A stretch of 64,000 nucleotides of DNA from Pseudoalteromonas sp. UG3-2 (GTDB lineage Bacteria; Pseudomonadota; Gammaproteobacteria; Enterobacterales; Alteromonadaceae): the NCBI RefSeq assembly GCF_037120705.1, contig NZ_JAWLJU010000002.1, positions 2,950,001 to 3,014,000 of the forward strand. The letters are read 5' to 3'. Below, one piece after another: positions 53,945 to 64,000 of this stretch (its first letter is position 1; each line of letters starts with the position of its first letter). A model generated the notes under the pieces. The model was not told where the DNA came from. It made no database searches and saw only the letters and a list, made by a program, of their open reading frames with translations. The position numbers and the translations under genes were made by a program.

Positions 53945-54376
53945 ATGGAACAATACGTTACGTTTTTAGGAAACCACCCTGTACTTAGCATTATTTGGCT
54001 TGTTTTGGCAGCCATGCTAGTAGGGAGTTGGTTTAAAAGTAAATTTTCTAAAATCAGACAAATCAATCCGCAACAGCTAACAATATTGGTCAATCGTCAA
54101 GATGGTCAGGTTATCGACATGCGTCCAGCAAAAGAGCATAACCAAGGCCACATTGCTGGAGCCATGCAATTTAGCGGTGATAAACTCAAGCAAAAAGATT
54201 TTGCGGGGCTTGAAAAGTATAAATCTAAGCCCATTATATTGGTTTGTAATACCGGTATGACAGCTTCCGCCGTTGCTGATAACATGCATAAAGCTGGTTT
54301 TGAGCAGGTGTTTGTATTATCAGGTGGTATGGGCGCATGGCAAAATGCGGGTTTACCTATCTCTAACGGAAAATAA
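53945..54376 (+). CDS. Membrane-anchored rhodanese-like protein (YibN-like)
   Basis: The 143-residue protein has an N-terminal membrane helix (about 12-28) and a cytoplasmic rhodanese domain (about 40-140). The active Cys is in LVCNTGMTA (about 101), with DMRPAKEHNQGHIAGA before and LSGGMGAWQNAGLP after. It may carry persulfide sulfur or act in redox chemistry. It leads the rhodanese-grxC-secB-gpsA cluster, an order conserved in E. coli. Confidence 0.92.
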   Translation: MEQYVTFLGNHPVLSIIWLVLAAMLVGSWFKSKFSKIRQINPQQLTILVNRQDGQVIDMRPAKEHNQGHIAGAMQFSGDKLKQKDFAGLEKYKSKPIILVCNTGMTASAVADNMHKAGFEQVFVLSGGMGAWQNAGLPISNGK

Positions 54377-54387
54377 CCGAGGTAATA

Positions 54388-54645
54388 ATGAGTCAAGTTG
54401 TACTTTACACTAAAGATTACTGCCCTTTTTGTCATCGCGCAAAAGCGTTGTTAGACGCTAAAGGTGTAACATACACTGAGCATGATATCGGTGTAAAACC
54501 TGAGCTTCGTGATGAAATGATCGCAAAGGCGAATGGCAGTCATACCGTGCCGCAAATTTTTATTGCTGAGCAACACATTGGTGGCTGCGACGATATGATG
54601 GCACTTGAAGCACAGGGCAAACTAGACCCACTATTGAAGGCGTAA
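54388..54645 (+). CDS. grxC: Glutaredoxin 3
   Basis: The 85-residue thioredoxin-fold protein reduces disulfides with glutathione. The CPFC active site (Cys12, Cys15), the TVPQIFI cis-Pro loop and the GGCDDMMAL glutathione-binding end are all present. It starts 11 bp after the rhodanese gene. Confidence 0.95.
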   Translation: MSQVVLYTKDYCPFCHRAKALLDAKGVTYTEHDIGVKPELRDEMIAKANGSHTVPQIFIAEQHIGGCDDMMALEAQGKLDPLLKA

Positions 54646-54723
54646 GCCGGAGCAAAAAGCTCATTTAATGAATCATCTACTGCCTTCATGGGCAGTAAAA
54701 ATTACAGAATTTAGGAACTAATC

Positions 54724-55209
54724 ATGGCAGAAGAAAACCAAGCAGCAGAACAACAACAAGAAGCGCAATTTAACATTCAACGCATCTACACCAAAGATGT
54801 GTCGTTTGAGACGCCGAATTCTCCTGCAATTTTCCAAAAAGAATGGACTCCTGAAGTTAAGCTAGACATGGATACGCGTTCGGCCAAGCTGGATGACAAT
54901 GTGTTTGAGGTGGTGCTTGCGTTAACCGTAACGGCAACTGTTGGTGAACAAACAGCATTCCTTTGTGAAATCCAACAAGCGGGTATCTTTGCAATTGCGG
55001 ATCTAGAAGAAATGCAAATGGCACACATGTTAGGTGCATTCTGCCCGAACATCTTGTTCCCATATGCTCGTGAAGCAGTGGCTAGCCTAGTTAACCGTGG
55101 TACTTTCCCACAGCTTAACCTAGCGCCAGTTAACTTTGACGCTTTGTTTGCTCAGTACATGCAACAGCGTGCAGCTCAAGCACAGCCTGAGCAATCTGCA
55201 GACGCATAA
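54724..55209 (+). CDS. secB: Protein-export chaperone SecB
   Basis: The 161-residue acidic tetrameric chaperone keeps precursors unfolded and passes them to SecA. SecB features include [31 protein letters not shown] and [15 protein letters not shown], with a Gln/Ala-rich C-terminal tail. The ORF lies between grxC and gpsA, the conserved order. Confidence 0.97.
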   Translation: MAEENQAAEQQQEAQFNIQRIYTKDVSFETPNSPAIFQKEWTPEVKLDMDTRSAKLDDNVFEVVLALTVTATVGEQTAFLCEIQQAGIFAIADLEEMQMAHMLGAFCPNILFPYAREAVASLVNRGTFPQLNLAPVNFDALFAQYMQQRAAQAQPEQSADA

Positions 55210-55213
55210 TTAC

Positions 55214-56221
55214 ATGAGTACAGCAAAATCAGCTGTAACAGTTTTAGGGGCGGGGTCATATGGCACCGCCCTTGCTATTTGTTTCGCCCGAAATGGTCAT
55301 AAAGTGACATTATGGGGACGCAATAGTGAACACGTTGAGGCGCTTGCAGCTGAGCGTAAAAACCAACGTTACTTACCCGACATCCAGTTTCCAAACTCGC
55401 TTGAACTTGAGGCTGATTTAGAAACGGCTGTTGCATCGAGTGAACGCATCTTAGTGGTGGTTCCGAGTCACGCCTTTGCAGATACTTTGAAGTTAATCAA
55501 GCCGATGCTACTAGCAAAGGCCAAAGTGGCGTGGGCAACCAAAGGTTTAGAGCCCAATACCGGTAGGCTATTGCAAGAAGTGGCATTGGATGTACTGGGT
55601 GAGGATGTTCCTTTGGCCGTATTAAGCGGTCCCACCTTTGCCAAAGAAATGGCTGCTGGTCTGCCAACGGCTATCTCAGTGTCGTCGCAGTGTGAGCAGT
55701 TCCGTGAGGAGCTTGCCGAGTTGTTGCATTGTGGTCGCTCATTTCGAGTGTACAGCAACGATGACTTTACTGGGATCCAATTAGGGGGGGCGGTGAAAAA
55801 CGTCATCGCAATTGGTGCTGGGATGTCTGACGGCTTTGGCTTTGGTGCCAATGCTCGCACCGCGCTCATTACCCGTGGCTTAGCCGAGTTGTGTCGCTTA
55901 GGTTGTGCCTTAGGCGCGCGCTCAGAAACCTTTATGGGAATGGCCGGATTGGGCGATTTGATCCTAACTTGCACCGATAACCAGTCGCGCAACCGTCGCT
56001 TTGGCTTGGCACTTGGCAGTGGTAAATCGGTTGATGAGGCCATGACCAGTATTGGTCAAGTAGTGGAAGGTTATCGCAACACCAAAGAAGTGTATTTGCT
56101 AGCCAAACGCACAGGTATTGAAATGCCCATTACTGAGCAAATCTATCAAGTGCTGTATGAGCAAAAAGACGTAAAAGAAGCCGCTATGGCGTTGCTTGGT
56201 CGCGAAAAGCGTGCTGAGTAA
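55214..56221 (+). CDS. gpsA: Glycerol-3-phosphate dehydrogenase [NAD(P)+]
   Basis: The 335-residue enzyme reduces dihydroxyacetone phosphate to sn-glycerol 3-phosphate for phospholipid synthesis. It has the Rossmann motif [14 protein letters not shown] near the N-terminus, LSGPTFAKE, the catalytic-Lys block [13 protein letters not shown] and the [10 protein letters not shown] substrate loop. I chose the ATG at 55214, four bases after the secB stop, because the Rossmann strand follows at once; an upstream frame extends into secB. Confidence 0.96.
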   Translation: MSTAKSAVTVLGAGSYGTALAICFARNGHKVTLWGRNSEHVEALAAERKNQRYLPDIQFPNSLELEADLETAVASSERILVVVPSHAFADTLKLIKPMLLAKAKVAWATKGLEPNTGRLLQEVALDVLGEDVPLAVLSGPTFAKEMAAGLPTAISVSSQCEQFREELAELLHCGRSFRVYSNDDFTGIQLGGAVKNVIAIGAGMSDGFGFGANARTALITRGLAELCRLGCALGARSETFMGMAGLGDLILTCTDNQSRNRRFGLALGSGKSVDEAMTSIGQVVEGYRNTKEVYLLAKRTGIEMPITEQIYQVLYEQKDVKEAAMALLGREKRAE

Positions 56222-56249
56222 GCATTGCCAGTTGGGCTTAATTGAAGCA

Positions 56250-56279
56250 AAAAGCGAGGTCAGATACCTCGCTTTTTTT
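56250..56279. terminator. Terminator after gpsA
   Basis: AAAGCGAGGT-cagat-ACCTCGCTTT is followed by more T residues. An A-run on the left means it can also serve the convergent small membrane protein gene. Confidence 0.92.
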
Positions 56280-56574
56280 ATTCCCGAAAGCGAATGTTAT
56301 AGCGCTGTTTAAACCACAGTAAAAAGGGAATTTCGATGACGCTAAAGGCCACGATGGTAAAGACAATCCAATTGCTATCAAATAGCACTAATGAAAAACT
56401 AATATCACGGTCGTAGTAGAGGCTTCCGGCAACGACTAAAGATACCGTTGTCACGATTAGATCTTGCTTACTGATATTGCTGAAGCTTTTATCCTCGAGT
56501 TTGGGGTAAATCACCACATAGGCAATAAATAATAAGATGACATTAAGTAAAATTAGCGTCCACTCTGGTGACAT
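56278..56574 (-). CDS. Small inner-membrane protein, unknown function
   Basis: The 98-residue protein has three predicted membrane segments (about 3-22, 38-52 and 65-87), with basic residues at the C-terminus (KQRYNIRFRE). I recognise no family. The ATG at 56574 opens with MSPEWTLILL. It overlaps the 3' side of the shared terminator by one or two bases and is a single gene between gpsA and the methyltransferase. Confidence 0.65.
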   Translation of the reverse strand: MSPEWTLILLNVILLFIAYVVIYPKLEDKSFSNISKQDLIVTTVSLVVAGSLYYDRDISFSLVLFDSNWIVFTIVAFSVIEIPFLLWFKQRYNIRFRE

Positions 56575-56713
56575 ACTGGGCTCAACATTGTGATAAGTAA
56601 CTACTTATAAACATACCACAATGACGGCCGGTTAATGCAAACTTTCTGTGTTGAAAGTGCCCCAATTGAGCGAGCAAATTGCTATACTATCGACCCTAAC
56701 ATTTGAGGTGCAC

Positions 56714-57448
56714 ATGATCTCCAAAAACCAACAAAAACTACTTCGGGCTTTAGGGCAAAAGAAATACCGCAAACAGCATGGCCAATATTTAGTACAAGGT
56801 GAAAAAAATGTGGTCGAGTTACTGGATGCAGGGGTTACCACTGACCATATTTTTGCCACCGCGGATTTTATCGCCAAGTACCAAGATAAACTCAATGATA
56901 GCAATTGTGTTACTGCAGATGAAACTATTTTAAGTAAAGTAAGCACGTTGGTATCGAATAATGCTGCCATTGCGGTAGTGCCGATGGCAGAACCCCAAAC
57001 AGTCAACTGCAGCGGGTTAACTTTAGCCTTGGATGGCGTGAGCGATCCTGGCAACTTAGGGACGATTATTCGTTTAGCGGATTGGTATGGGCTAAAGCAA
57101 GTAGTGTTAAATCATAACTGTGCCGATGAGTTTAACCCTAAGGTGATCAGTGCCACCATGGGCTCTTTTGTCCGAGTTGCTGCGGTACGAGTCGACTTAG
57201 CCGAGTTTTTGAGTGACTATGCGGGCAAAGTGTATGGTGCTTTTTTAGGCGGGCAGAGTGTGCATCAATGTGACTTTGCAGCCAATGGGGTATTAGTAAT
57301 GGGCAGTGAGTCTCATGGGATCAGTGACACCATTGCGCCGCTTATCAGTGATAAAATTACCATCCCCGCATTTGGCGGTGCTGAGTCATTAAACGTGGCA
57401 ATGGCGACAGGCATAATCTTGGATAATATGAAGCGACACCTTGGCTAA
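56714..57448 (+). CDS. TrmH/SpoU-family RNA 2'-O-methyltransferase
   Basis: The 244-residue protein has an N-terminal SpoU substrate-binding domain (about 8-80) and a knotted SPOUT domain with its three motifs: LALDGVSDPGNLGTIIRLAD, VMGSESHGIS and IPAFGGAESLNVAMA (SAM-binding knot). It would methylate a ribose in rRNA or tRNA; the site cannot be told from sequence. The ATG at 56714 is favoured because gaggtg lies just upstream and the family start (MISKNQQKLL) follows; the longer frame from 56648 is not. Confidence 0.92.
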   Translation: MISKNQQKLLRALGQKKYRKQHGQYLVQGEKNVVELLDAGVTTDHIFATADFIAKYQDKLNDSNCVTADETILSKVSTLVSNNAAIAVVPMAEPQTVNCSGLTLALDGVSDPGNLGTIIRLADWYGLKQVVLNHNCADEFNPKVISATMGSFVRVAAVRVDLAEFLSDYAGKVYGAFLGGQSVHQCDFAANGVLVMGSESHGISDTIAPLISDKITIPAFGGAESLNVAMATGIILDNMKRHLG

Positions 57449-57512
57449 GCAATAGATCTTGGTGGCAAATTACCTTATTCTGAACAGTAATAGCGAATAA
57501 CAATAAAAATCT

Positions 57513-60500
57513 ATGCGACTGAGCAGTATCAAGCTGGCCGGCTTTAAGTCTTTTGTTGAGCCAACCAAAATTCCATTTCCAGACCAAATGACATGTGTGG
57601 TTGGGCCTAACGGCTGTGGCAAGTCCAATGTCATCGATGCGGTGCGCTGGGTGCTTGGTGAGAGCTCGGCAAAAAACTTGCGTGGCGATGCCATGACCGA
57701 CGTTATTTTTAACGGCTCAACTAAACGTAAAGCCATCTCACAAGCATCGGTTGAGCTGTTGTTTGATAATACCGAGGGGCGCTTGCCCGGCACCTTTGCC
57801 GATCGCAATCAAATCGCGATTAAACGTTTGGTGACCCGTGATGGCCAGTCTTTATACTTTCTTAATGGCAGCAAGTGTCGTAAACGCGATATTACCGATA
57901 TTTTCTTAGGTACTGGGCTTGGGCCGCGCAGTTACGCCATTATTGAGCAGGGTATGATCTCACGGCTGATTGAAAGTAAGCCGCAAGAGCTGCGTATCTT
58001 TCTTGAGGAGGCGGCGGGGATCTCGAAGTACAAAGAGCGTCGTAGAGAAACCCAGACTCGAATAAAAAACACCCGCGAAAACATGGAGCGGCTCCTGGAT
58101 GTGCGCCAGGAGCTACAGAATCAGCTAGAGAAGCTGGAGCTGCAGGCACAGCAAGCCAGCAAATATAAAACCTTAAAGAGCCAAGAGCGCGACCTGCGTA
58201 GTTGGACTGCGGTATTAAAGTGGCAGGGGTTTGTGCAAAAACAAACTGACAAAGCCGAACAAATAGCCAAACTGGAAGATAAACTGGCTTTTTTTGCCGA
58301 CGCCAACAGTGGCCATGACGCGCTGTTAGCGGGTCTTGAGCAAGAAATTAAACACCTTAGTGATGGCTATGAGCACGCCCAACAATCTCAACATAACATT
58401 GAAACGCAGCTAGCAAAACTAGAGCAGCAAAAGCTCAGCCTCGCTGAAAAGCGCCGTCAGCTGGAACAACAAGCCCAAGAGCTGCAACTGCAACAAGAAG
58501 AGGTGGCGACTGAGCTTAAGCAGCAAGACGACAGCGCCAGCACTATGGTCAAACAGGTGGAAGATGCAAGCGAAGCGGTAGCAGTAGCGGAATTGGCGCT
58601 GGAAGAGTTAGAGCAGTGCGGTGAACAAGACCGCGAGCAACAACACCAGTTAGAGCAACAGCACCAAGATTGCCAACAGCAAGTGCAGCAACTTGAGCGT
58701 CAGCAACAGCAGCTCGAGCACCAAATTGCTCAGCACCAGCACACCATAGCTCATCAACAAGCACGGCAAACGGAGCTGGAGGAGCAAGCACAAGAGCATC
58801 AATCACAAGCGCTTGACGCTGAATTACAACAAGCACAAGCACAGCAGCAGCAGATTATTCAAGCCATGGCATCGTTACAAAGCCAAGCTCAACAACAGCA
58901 AACACAACAAAATCAGCAAAGCGAATCGCTCGCAGCGTTAGAGCAAGCGCATGCGCAGGCACAACAAGCACTGCAAGATAAGCAATCCACGATTAAGGCG
59001 TTGTCGCAATGGGCAGAACAATCGCAGCAACAAAGCGGTATAAGCATGTTATCGCAGTTGCGTGTTGCCGCTGGGTTTGAACATGCAGTTGAAGCGGCGC
59101 TGTTAGGGTTTAGTCACTTATCGTTAGCTGAAGAGCCAAACCATAACGGCGTGTGGCATTGTGATATGGAAATCGCACCAGAGTCTGTGGCCAGTAAAAT
59201 TCATCAGGGCGTGTTTCCCAGTTTTCTGAGCAAAGTTAAATTGCAAACGGAAGCACAACCATTTGTTGCCTGCTCTGAGTATCTTTTTGCGGTGACAACG
59301 ACGGGGCTGGTTATCGGTGAAAACTTCCGTGCTAGAATAAAAAACGATGAAGGCGGTGCTTTAAAACGCTATGCTGAGCTGCAAGCGTGTCAGACGGCAT
59401 TACCTAAATTAGCCGCGCAAGTAACCGAGTTGCAGTCACAAATTACCACTCAGCAGCAAGCTCGTGCAGTGACAGCAGAGGCATTATCGGATACGCAGCA
59501 ACAAGTGCACCAGCATGCGCAACAGATTGCAGGGTTAAAGAGCAAAATTGAAATGTTGCAAACAGGTGTTGAAACGTGGCAAACCACGGCGACTAAGATC
59601 CAAGCCAGTCAAGCACAAGTTGAGCAACAGCTAAAGCAGTTACAAGACAACATTAGCCAGGAAAATGCCAACTTAGCGCTGTTAACGGAGCAAATGGAGC
59701 AGGCACAAGCGGCGCAAACGGCCAGTGCAGAAGCGCTACGCGACTTCAAGCAGCAATCACAATCACGCCACTTAGCAACACAGCAAGCACAGCAGCAATT
59801 GCATGATAAAAAGTTGGCGTTACAACAAGTGCACAGTGAGCAGCAGCTTAGCCACTCCAAATTGCTGCATTTGCAGCAGCGTGAGCAAGAGCTACAGTCT
59901 CGGTTGCAGCAAACCCAGGCCAGTCTCAACAGTTGTGAAGAACCGCTTGAAGCGGCGCAGGAGCAAGTGGAAGTGTTGCTGATGCAACAGCTCGAGGCGC
60001 AAGAGCAAAAACACAATTACTTTGAGCAGATGCAACAAGCAAAGCAGCACTTGAGTGAAAAACAAGCCAGTTTAAAAGAGGCGCAAAGTGAAGTGCAGCA
60101 ACTCACTGAGTCGTTACAGCAACTCAAACTGGATGAGCAAAGCTTGATGTTAAAAGCACAAAATGCCTTGGAGCCTTTAGAGGTGTTAGGGCGTCAGCTT
60201 AAAACTGAGCTAGAAAATTTGCCCGATGATGCCAACCTGGGGCGCTACCAAGCGCAACTGAACCAAATCAGTAGTGATGTTGAAAAGTTGGGAGCGGTAA
60301 ACTTAGCGGCAATTGATGAGTTTGCTGAAGCAAAGCAGCGCAAAGAGTATTTAGATTCGCAATTGCAAGACCTCAGTGATGCGCTAGCGTCTCTTGAAGG
60401 GGTTATAAGAAAAATTGATAGAGAGACCAAGGCGCGCTTTAGCGCGACCTTTGAGCAGGTGAATTCAGACTTGGCTGAGCTATTTCCTAAAGTCTTCGGT

Positions 60501-60902
60501 GGCGGCAGTGCTTACTTAGAACTCACCAGTGATGACCTATTAGATAGTGGGGTATCTATCATGGCAAGGCCTCCTGGTAAGAAAAACTCAACAATTCATC
60601 TGCTAAGTGGTGGAGAAAAAGCGCTGACCGCATTATCATTGGTATTTTCAATATTCAGACTAAATCCAGCGCCGTTTTGTATGCTGGATGAGGTAGATGC
60701 ACCACTTGATGATGCCAATGTTGGGCGATTTTGTCGCTTAGTAGAAGAAATGTCACAAACGGTGCAATTTATTTATATCAGTCACAATAAAGTCGCGATG
60801 GAAATGGCGGGCAGACTGACGGGGGTAACTATGGCGGAACCAGGGGTGTCTCGCATGGTTGCCGTAGATATAGAACAAGCAGTGCAAATGGCACAGGCAT
60901 AA
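57513..60902 (+). CDS. smc: Chromosome segregation ATPase SMC
   Basis: The 1129-residue SMC ATPase compacts and segregates chromosomes with ScpAB. Walker A (GPNGCGKSN, about 31-39), a very Gln-rich coiled coil, a hinge (about 515-615, FEHAVEAALLGFSHL region), the second coiled coil, the signature LSGGEKALTAL (about 1030) and Walker B FCMLDEVDAPL (about 1055) are all present. Using SMC rather than MukB fits an Alteromonadales genome. It begins 65 bp after the methyltransferase gene and precedes zipA. Confidence 0.97.
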   Translation: MRLSSIKLAGFKSFVEPTKIPFPDQMTCVVGPNGCGKSNVIDAVRWVLGESSAKNLRGDAMTDVIFNGSTKRKAISQASVELLFDNTEGRLPGTFADRNQIAIKRLVTRDGQSLYFLNGSKCRKRDITDIFLGTGLGPRSYAIIEQGMISRLIESKPQELRIFLEEAAGISKYKERRRETQTRIKNTRENMERLLDVRQELQNQLEKLELQAQQASKYKTLKSQERDLRSWTAVLKWQGFVQKQTDKAEQIAKLEDKLAFFADANSGHDALLAGLEQEIKHLSDGYEHAQQSQHNIETQLAKLEQQKLSLAEKRRQLEQQAQELQLQQEEVATELKQQDDSASTMVKQVEDASEAVAVAELALEELEQCGEQDREQQHQLEQQHQDCQQQVQQLERQQQQLEHQIAQHQHTIAHQQARQTELEEQAQEHQSQALDAELQQAQAQQQQIIQAMASLQSQAQQQQTQQNQQSESLAALEQAHAQAQQALQDKQSTIKALSQWAEQSQQQSGISMLSQLRVAAGFEHAVEAALLGFSHLSLAEEPNHNGVWHCDMEIAPESVASKIHQGVFPSFLSKVKLQTEAQPFVACSEYLFAVTTTGLVIGENFRARIKNDEGGALKRYAELQACQTALPKLAAQVTELQSQITTQQQARAVTAEALSDTQQQVHQHAQQIAGLKSKIEMLQTGVETWQTTATKIQASQAQVEQQLKQLQDNISQENANLALLTEQMEQAQAAQTASAEALRDFKQQSQSRHLATQQAQQQLHDKKLALQQVHSEQQLSHSKLLHLQQREQELQSRLQQTQASLNSCEEPLEAAQEQVEVLLMQQLEAQEQKHNYFEQMQQAKQHLSEKQASLKEAQSEVQQLTESLQQLKLDEQSLMLKAQNALEPLEVLGRQLKTELENLPDDANLGRYQAQLNQISSDVEKLGAVNLAAIDEFAEAKQRKEYLDSQLQDLSDALASLEGVIRKIDRETKARFSATFEQVNSDLAELFPKVFGGGSAYLELTSDDLLDSGVSIMARPPGKKNSTIHLLSGGEKALTALSLVFSIFRLNPAPFCMLDEVDAPLDDANVGRFCRLVEEMSQTVQFIYISHNKVAMEMAGRLTGVTMAEPGVSRMVAVDIEQAVQMAQA

Positions 60903-60919
60903 CAACAAAAAGGTGAGCA

Positions 60920-61627
60920 ATGGCCACAGAGTTAAGATGGGCATTAATCGTGATCAGTGCGTTGGTCATAGGTGGGCTTTTGATCCATGGACTTTGGTCG
61001 GTGAGAAAGAAAGACGCAGAAGGGTCGCAACCGAAGCGAGCTGATGACACAACAAGCGATCATATTAAAGAGCCAAACGAACCTGAGATTGGAGAAATGG
61101 CGTTTACTGCGGTAGATGACGAGCCGGTGACTGAAGCGCCAACTGTCGACCATGAGCCCGAGACAGACACGTCTGAGGCTGTTAGTGAAGAGGGGAGCGA
61201 TAGTCAGGTCAGCGAGCCACAAGACTTTATTATTCTGCACGTGCAAATGCCTGAGGGTCTGACTATGGCAGGATCTCGCCTGTTGCCTGCGGTGTTAAGT
61301 TTGGGTTTTAAGTATTCAGACGAAGGTTTTTTCAATCGCCATTTAGAGCCCTCGGGAAATGGCCCTGTGCTGTTTAGGTTAGTGAATATGTATAACCCAG
61401 GCACCTTTGATATTGATCATATGGAACAGTTTAGTACTGCAGGGATCAGCTTGTTTATGACGTTACCCTGTGAAGGCGATAACTTGGCCGCATTCAATAT
61501 GCTTCATAGTGCTGCGAAAAAGCTCGCTGAAGAATTTGGTGCCACTGTACTTGATAAAGACCGTGAACCACTTACTGTAGAAGCCGTAAGAGGGTACGTT
61601 GAGAAAGTGCGCGAGTTTGCCGCATAA
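60920..61627 (+). CDS. zipA: Cell division protein ZipA
   Basis: The 235-residue protein has an N-terminal membrane helix (about 5-22, WALIVISALVIGGLLIHGLW), an acidic Pro/Glu-rich linker (about 35-95) and the C-terminal FtsZ-binding domain (about 100-232, with DFIILHVQMPEG, LPAVLSLGFKYSDEGFF and LFMTLPCEGD). It anchors FtsZ to the membrane. It lies 17 bp after smc and before ligA, a common gammaproteobacterial order. The linker is shorter than in E. coli. Confidence 0.95.
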   Translation: MATELRWALIVISALVIGGLLIHGLWSVRKKDAEGSQPKRADDTTSDHIKEPNEPEIGEMAFTAVDDEPVTEAPTVDHEPETDTSEAVSEEGSDSQVSEPQDFIILHVQMPEGLTMAGSRLLPAVLSLGFKYSDEGFFNRHLEPSGNGPVLFRLVNMYNPGTFDIDHMEQFSTAGISLFMTLPCEGDNLAAFNMLHSAAKKLAEEFGATVLDKDREPLTVEAVRGYVEKVREFAA

Positions 61628-61638
61628 CAATCGATTAA

Positions 61639-63720
<2,082 letters not shown>

Positions 63721-63767
63721 TGAGGTCGGGGGCGCTTTTGATGCCACCGGGTTGGTAAAGTAACATT

Positions 63768-64000
63768 ATGAAAACAGCAAGATACGGCCCCGAATACTGG
63801 GATAAATATGGTGTCTACAGGACGCCACTGGCGTTTAATTTAGTGCTAATCGTGTTATTGCGGCCTATTTTGATCTGGGTTTTCTCAGCACTGACACGCC
63901 GCCCGGAGTTGGATTTGATGTCACTATTTTTTGACTCTAAATATCATTTTTTTGTCGCCACGGGCATTGCTTGTATCGCGCTTATTCCCACTGCAGTATA
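63768..64000 (+). CDS. DUF2919-like inner-membrane protein (partial, runs off window)
   Basis: The frame starts at ATG 63768 and stays open to the window end. It reads MKTARYGPEYWDKYGVYRTP and then membrane segments (about 26-42 and 63-77). The opening WDKYG..R.PL and the TRRP stretch resemble the DUF2919 (YfeZ-like) family. Function is unknown. It follows ligA by 47 bp. Confidence 0.7.
   Translation, partial: MKTARYGPEYWDKYGVYRTPLAFNLVLIVLLRPILIWVFSALTRRPELDLMSLFFDSKYHFFVATGIACIALIPTAV

Noticed and set aside
58549..60016. Antisense frames opposite smc
   Set aside because: They mirror the Gln-rich coiled-coil codons of smc and have Cys/Leu-biased low-complexity sequence.

Overview
The window looks like a chromosomal segment of a marine gammaproteobacterium of the Alteromonadales, most probably Pseudoalteromonas or a close relative. 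Supporting this are a typical gammaproteobacterial 23S-5S rRNA end, Epd-Pgk-Fba, smc-zipA-ligA in place of mukB, a CrbS-type sensor kinase beside DUF4212-actP, and the pcnB-folK-panB-panC and gpmI-envC-ctpA-yibQ clusters. The genus is inferred from gene content and protein style; I ran no database search.

Layout. 1-2058: 3' end of an rrn operon (23S, 5S, terminator). 2327-3157: purU. 3354-12241: an accessory island that is a complete diversity-generating retroelement (DGR). It holds a Cys-rich repeat lipoprotein, a 1123-residue exported protein ending in a DUF1566/Lcl C-type-lectin-like domain with variable repeat VR1, an Avd-like accessory gene, the template repeat TR, a reverse transcriptase, and a second small exported Lcl protein with VR2. 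Over a 100-nt core, VR1 differs from TR at 22 positions and VR2 at 20, and every difference falls on a TR adenine. 12242-12823 holds duplicated VR2 tail sequence, a MITE-like repeat and a terminator. 12824-18917: an ECF-like sigma factor and a membrane Ser/Thr kinase, divergent from a large lipoprotein.

18994-27392: acetate sensing and uptake (CrbS-like SSS-hybrid kinase, DUF4212, ActP, a DUF294/CBS protein, a DnaQ-like exonuclease). 27530-31116: central carbon metabolism (epd, pgk, fba). 31117-31774: a long non-coding stretch with 17 GATC sites and a repeated GATC-containing motif in both orientations. 31775-39787: a porin, phoB and phoR behind a clear Pho box, a PstS-like protein, a chemoreceptor, and a second porin with a mini phosphate-binding-like protein.

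40064-48095: housekeeping genes (Cys-patterned lipoprotein, panC, panB, folK, pcnB, gluQRS, dksA, sfsA, pepB, a CBS protein); pcnB appears to start at AUU, as in E. coli. 48241-63720: DUF2057, yibQ, ctpA-like, envC, gpmI, then a rhodanese, grxC, secB, gpsA, a TrmH-type methyltransferase, smc, zipA and ligA. A DUF2919-like gene runs off the right edge.

The exciting system is the DGR. The reverse transcriptase and Avd would copy TR RNA with adenine-directed errors into two different exported Lcl-domain proteins, one co-transcribed with a surface lipoprotein. Unusual points are the second target after the RT, decayed copies of the VR2 tail, an RT frame that runs through TR, and an RT C-terminus resembling MutS domain I. 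The second novel candidate is the GATC-motif array upstream of the porin.
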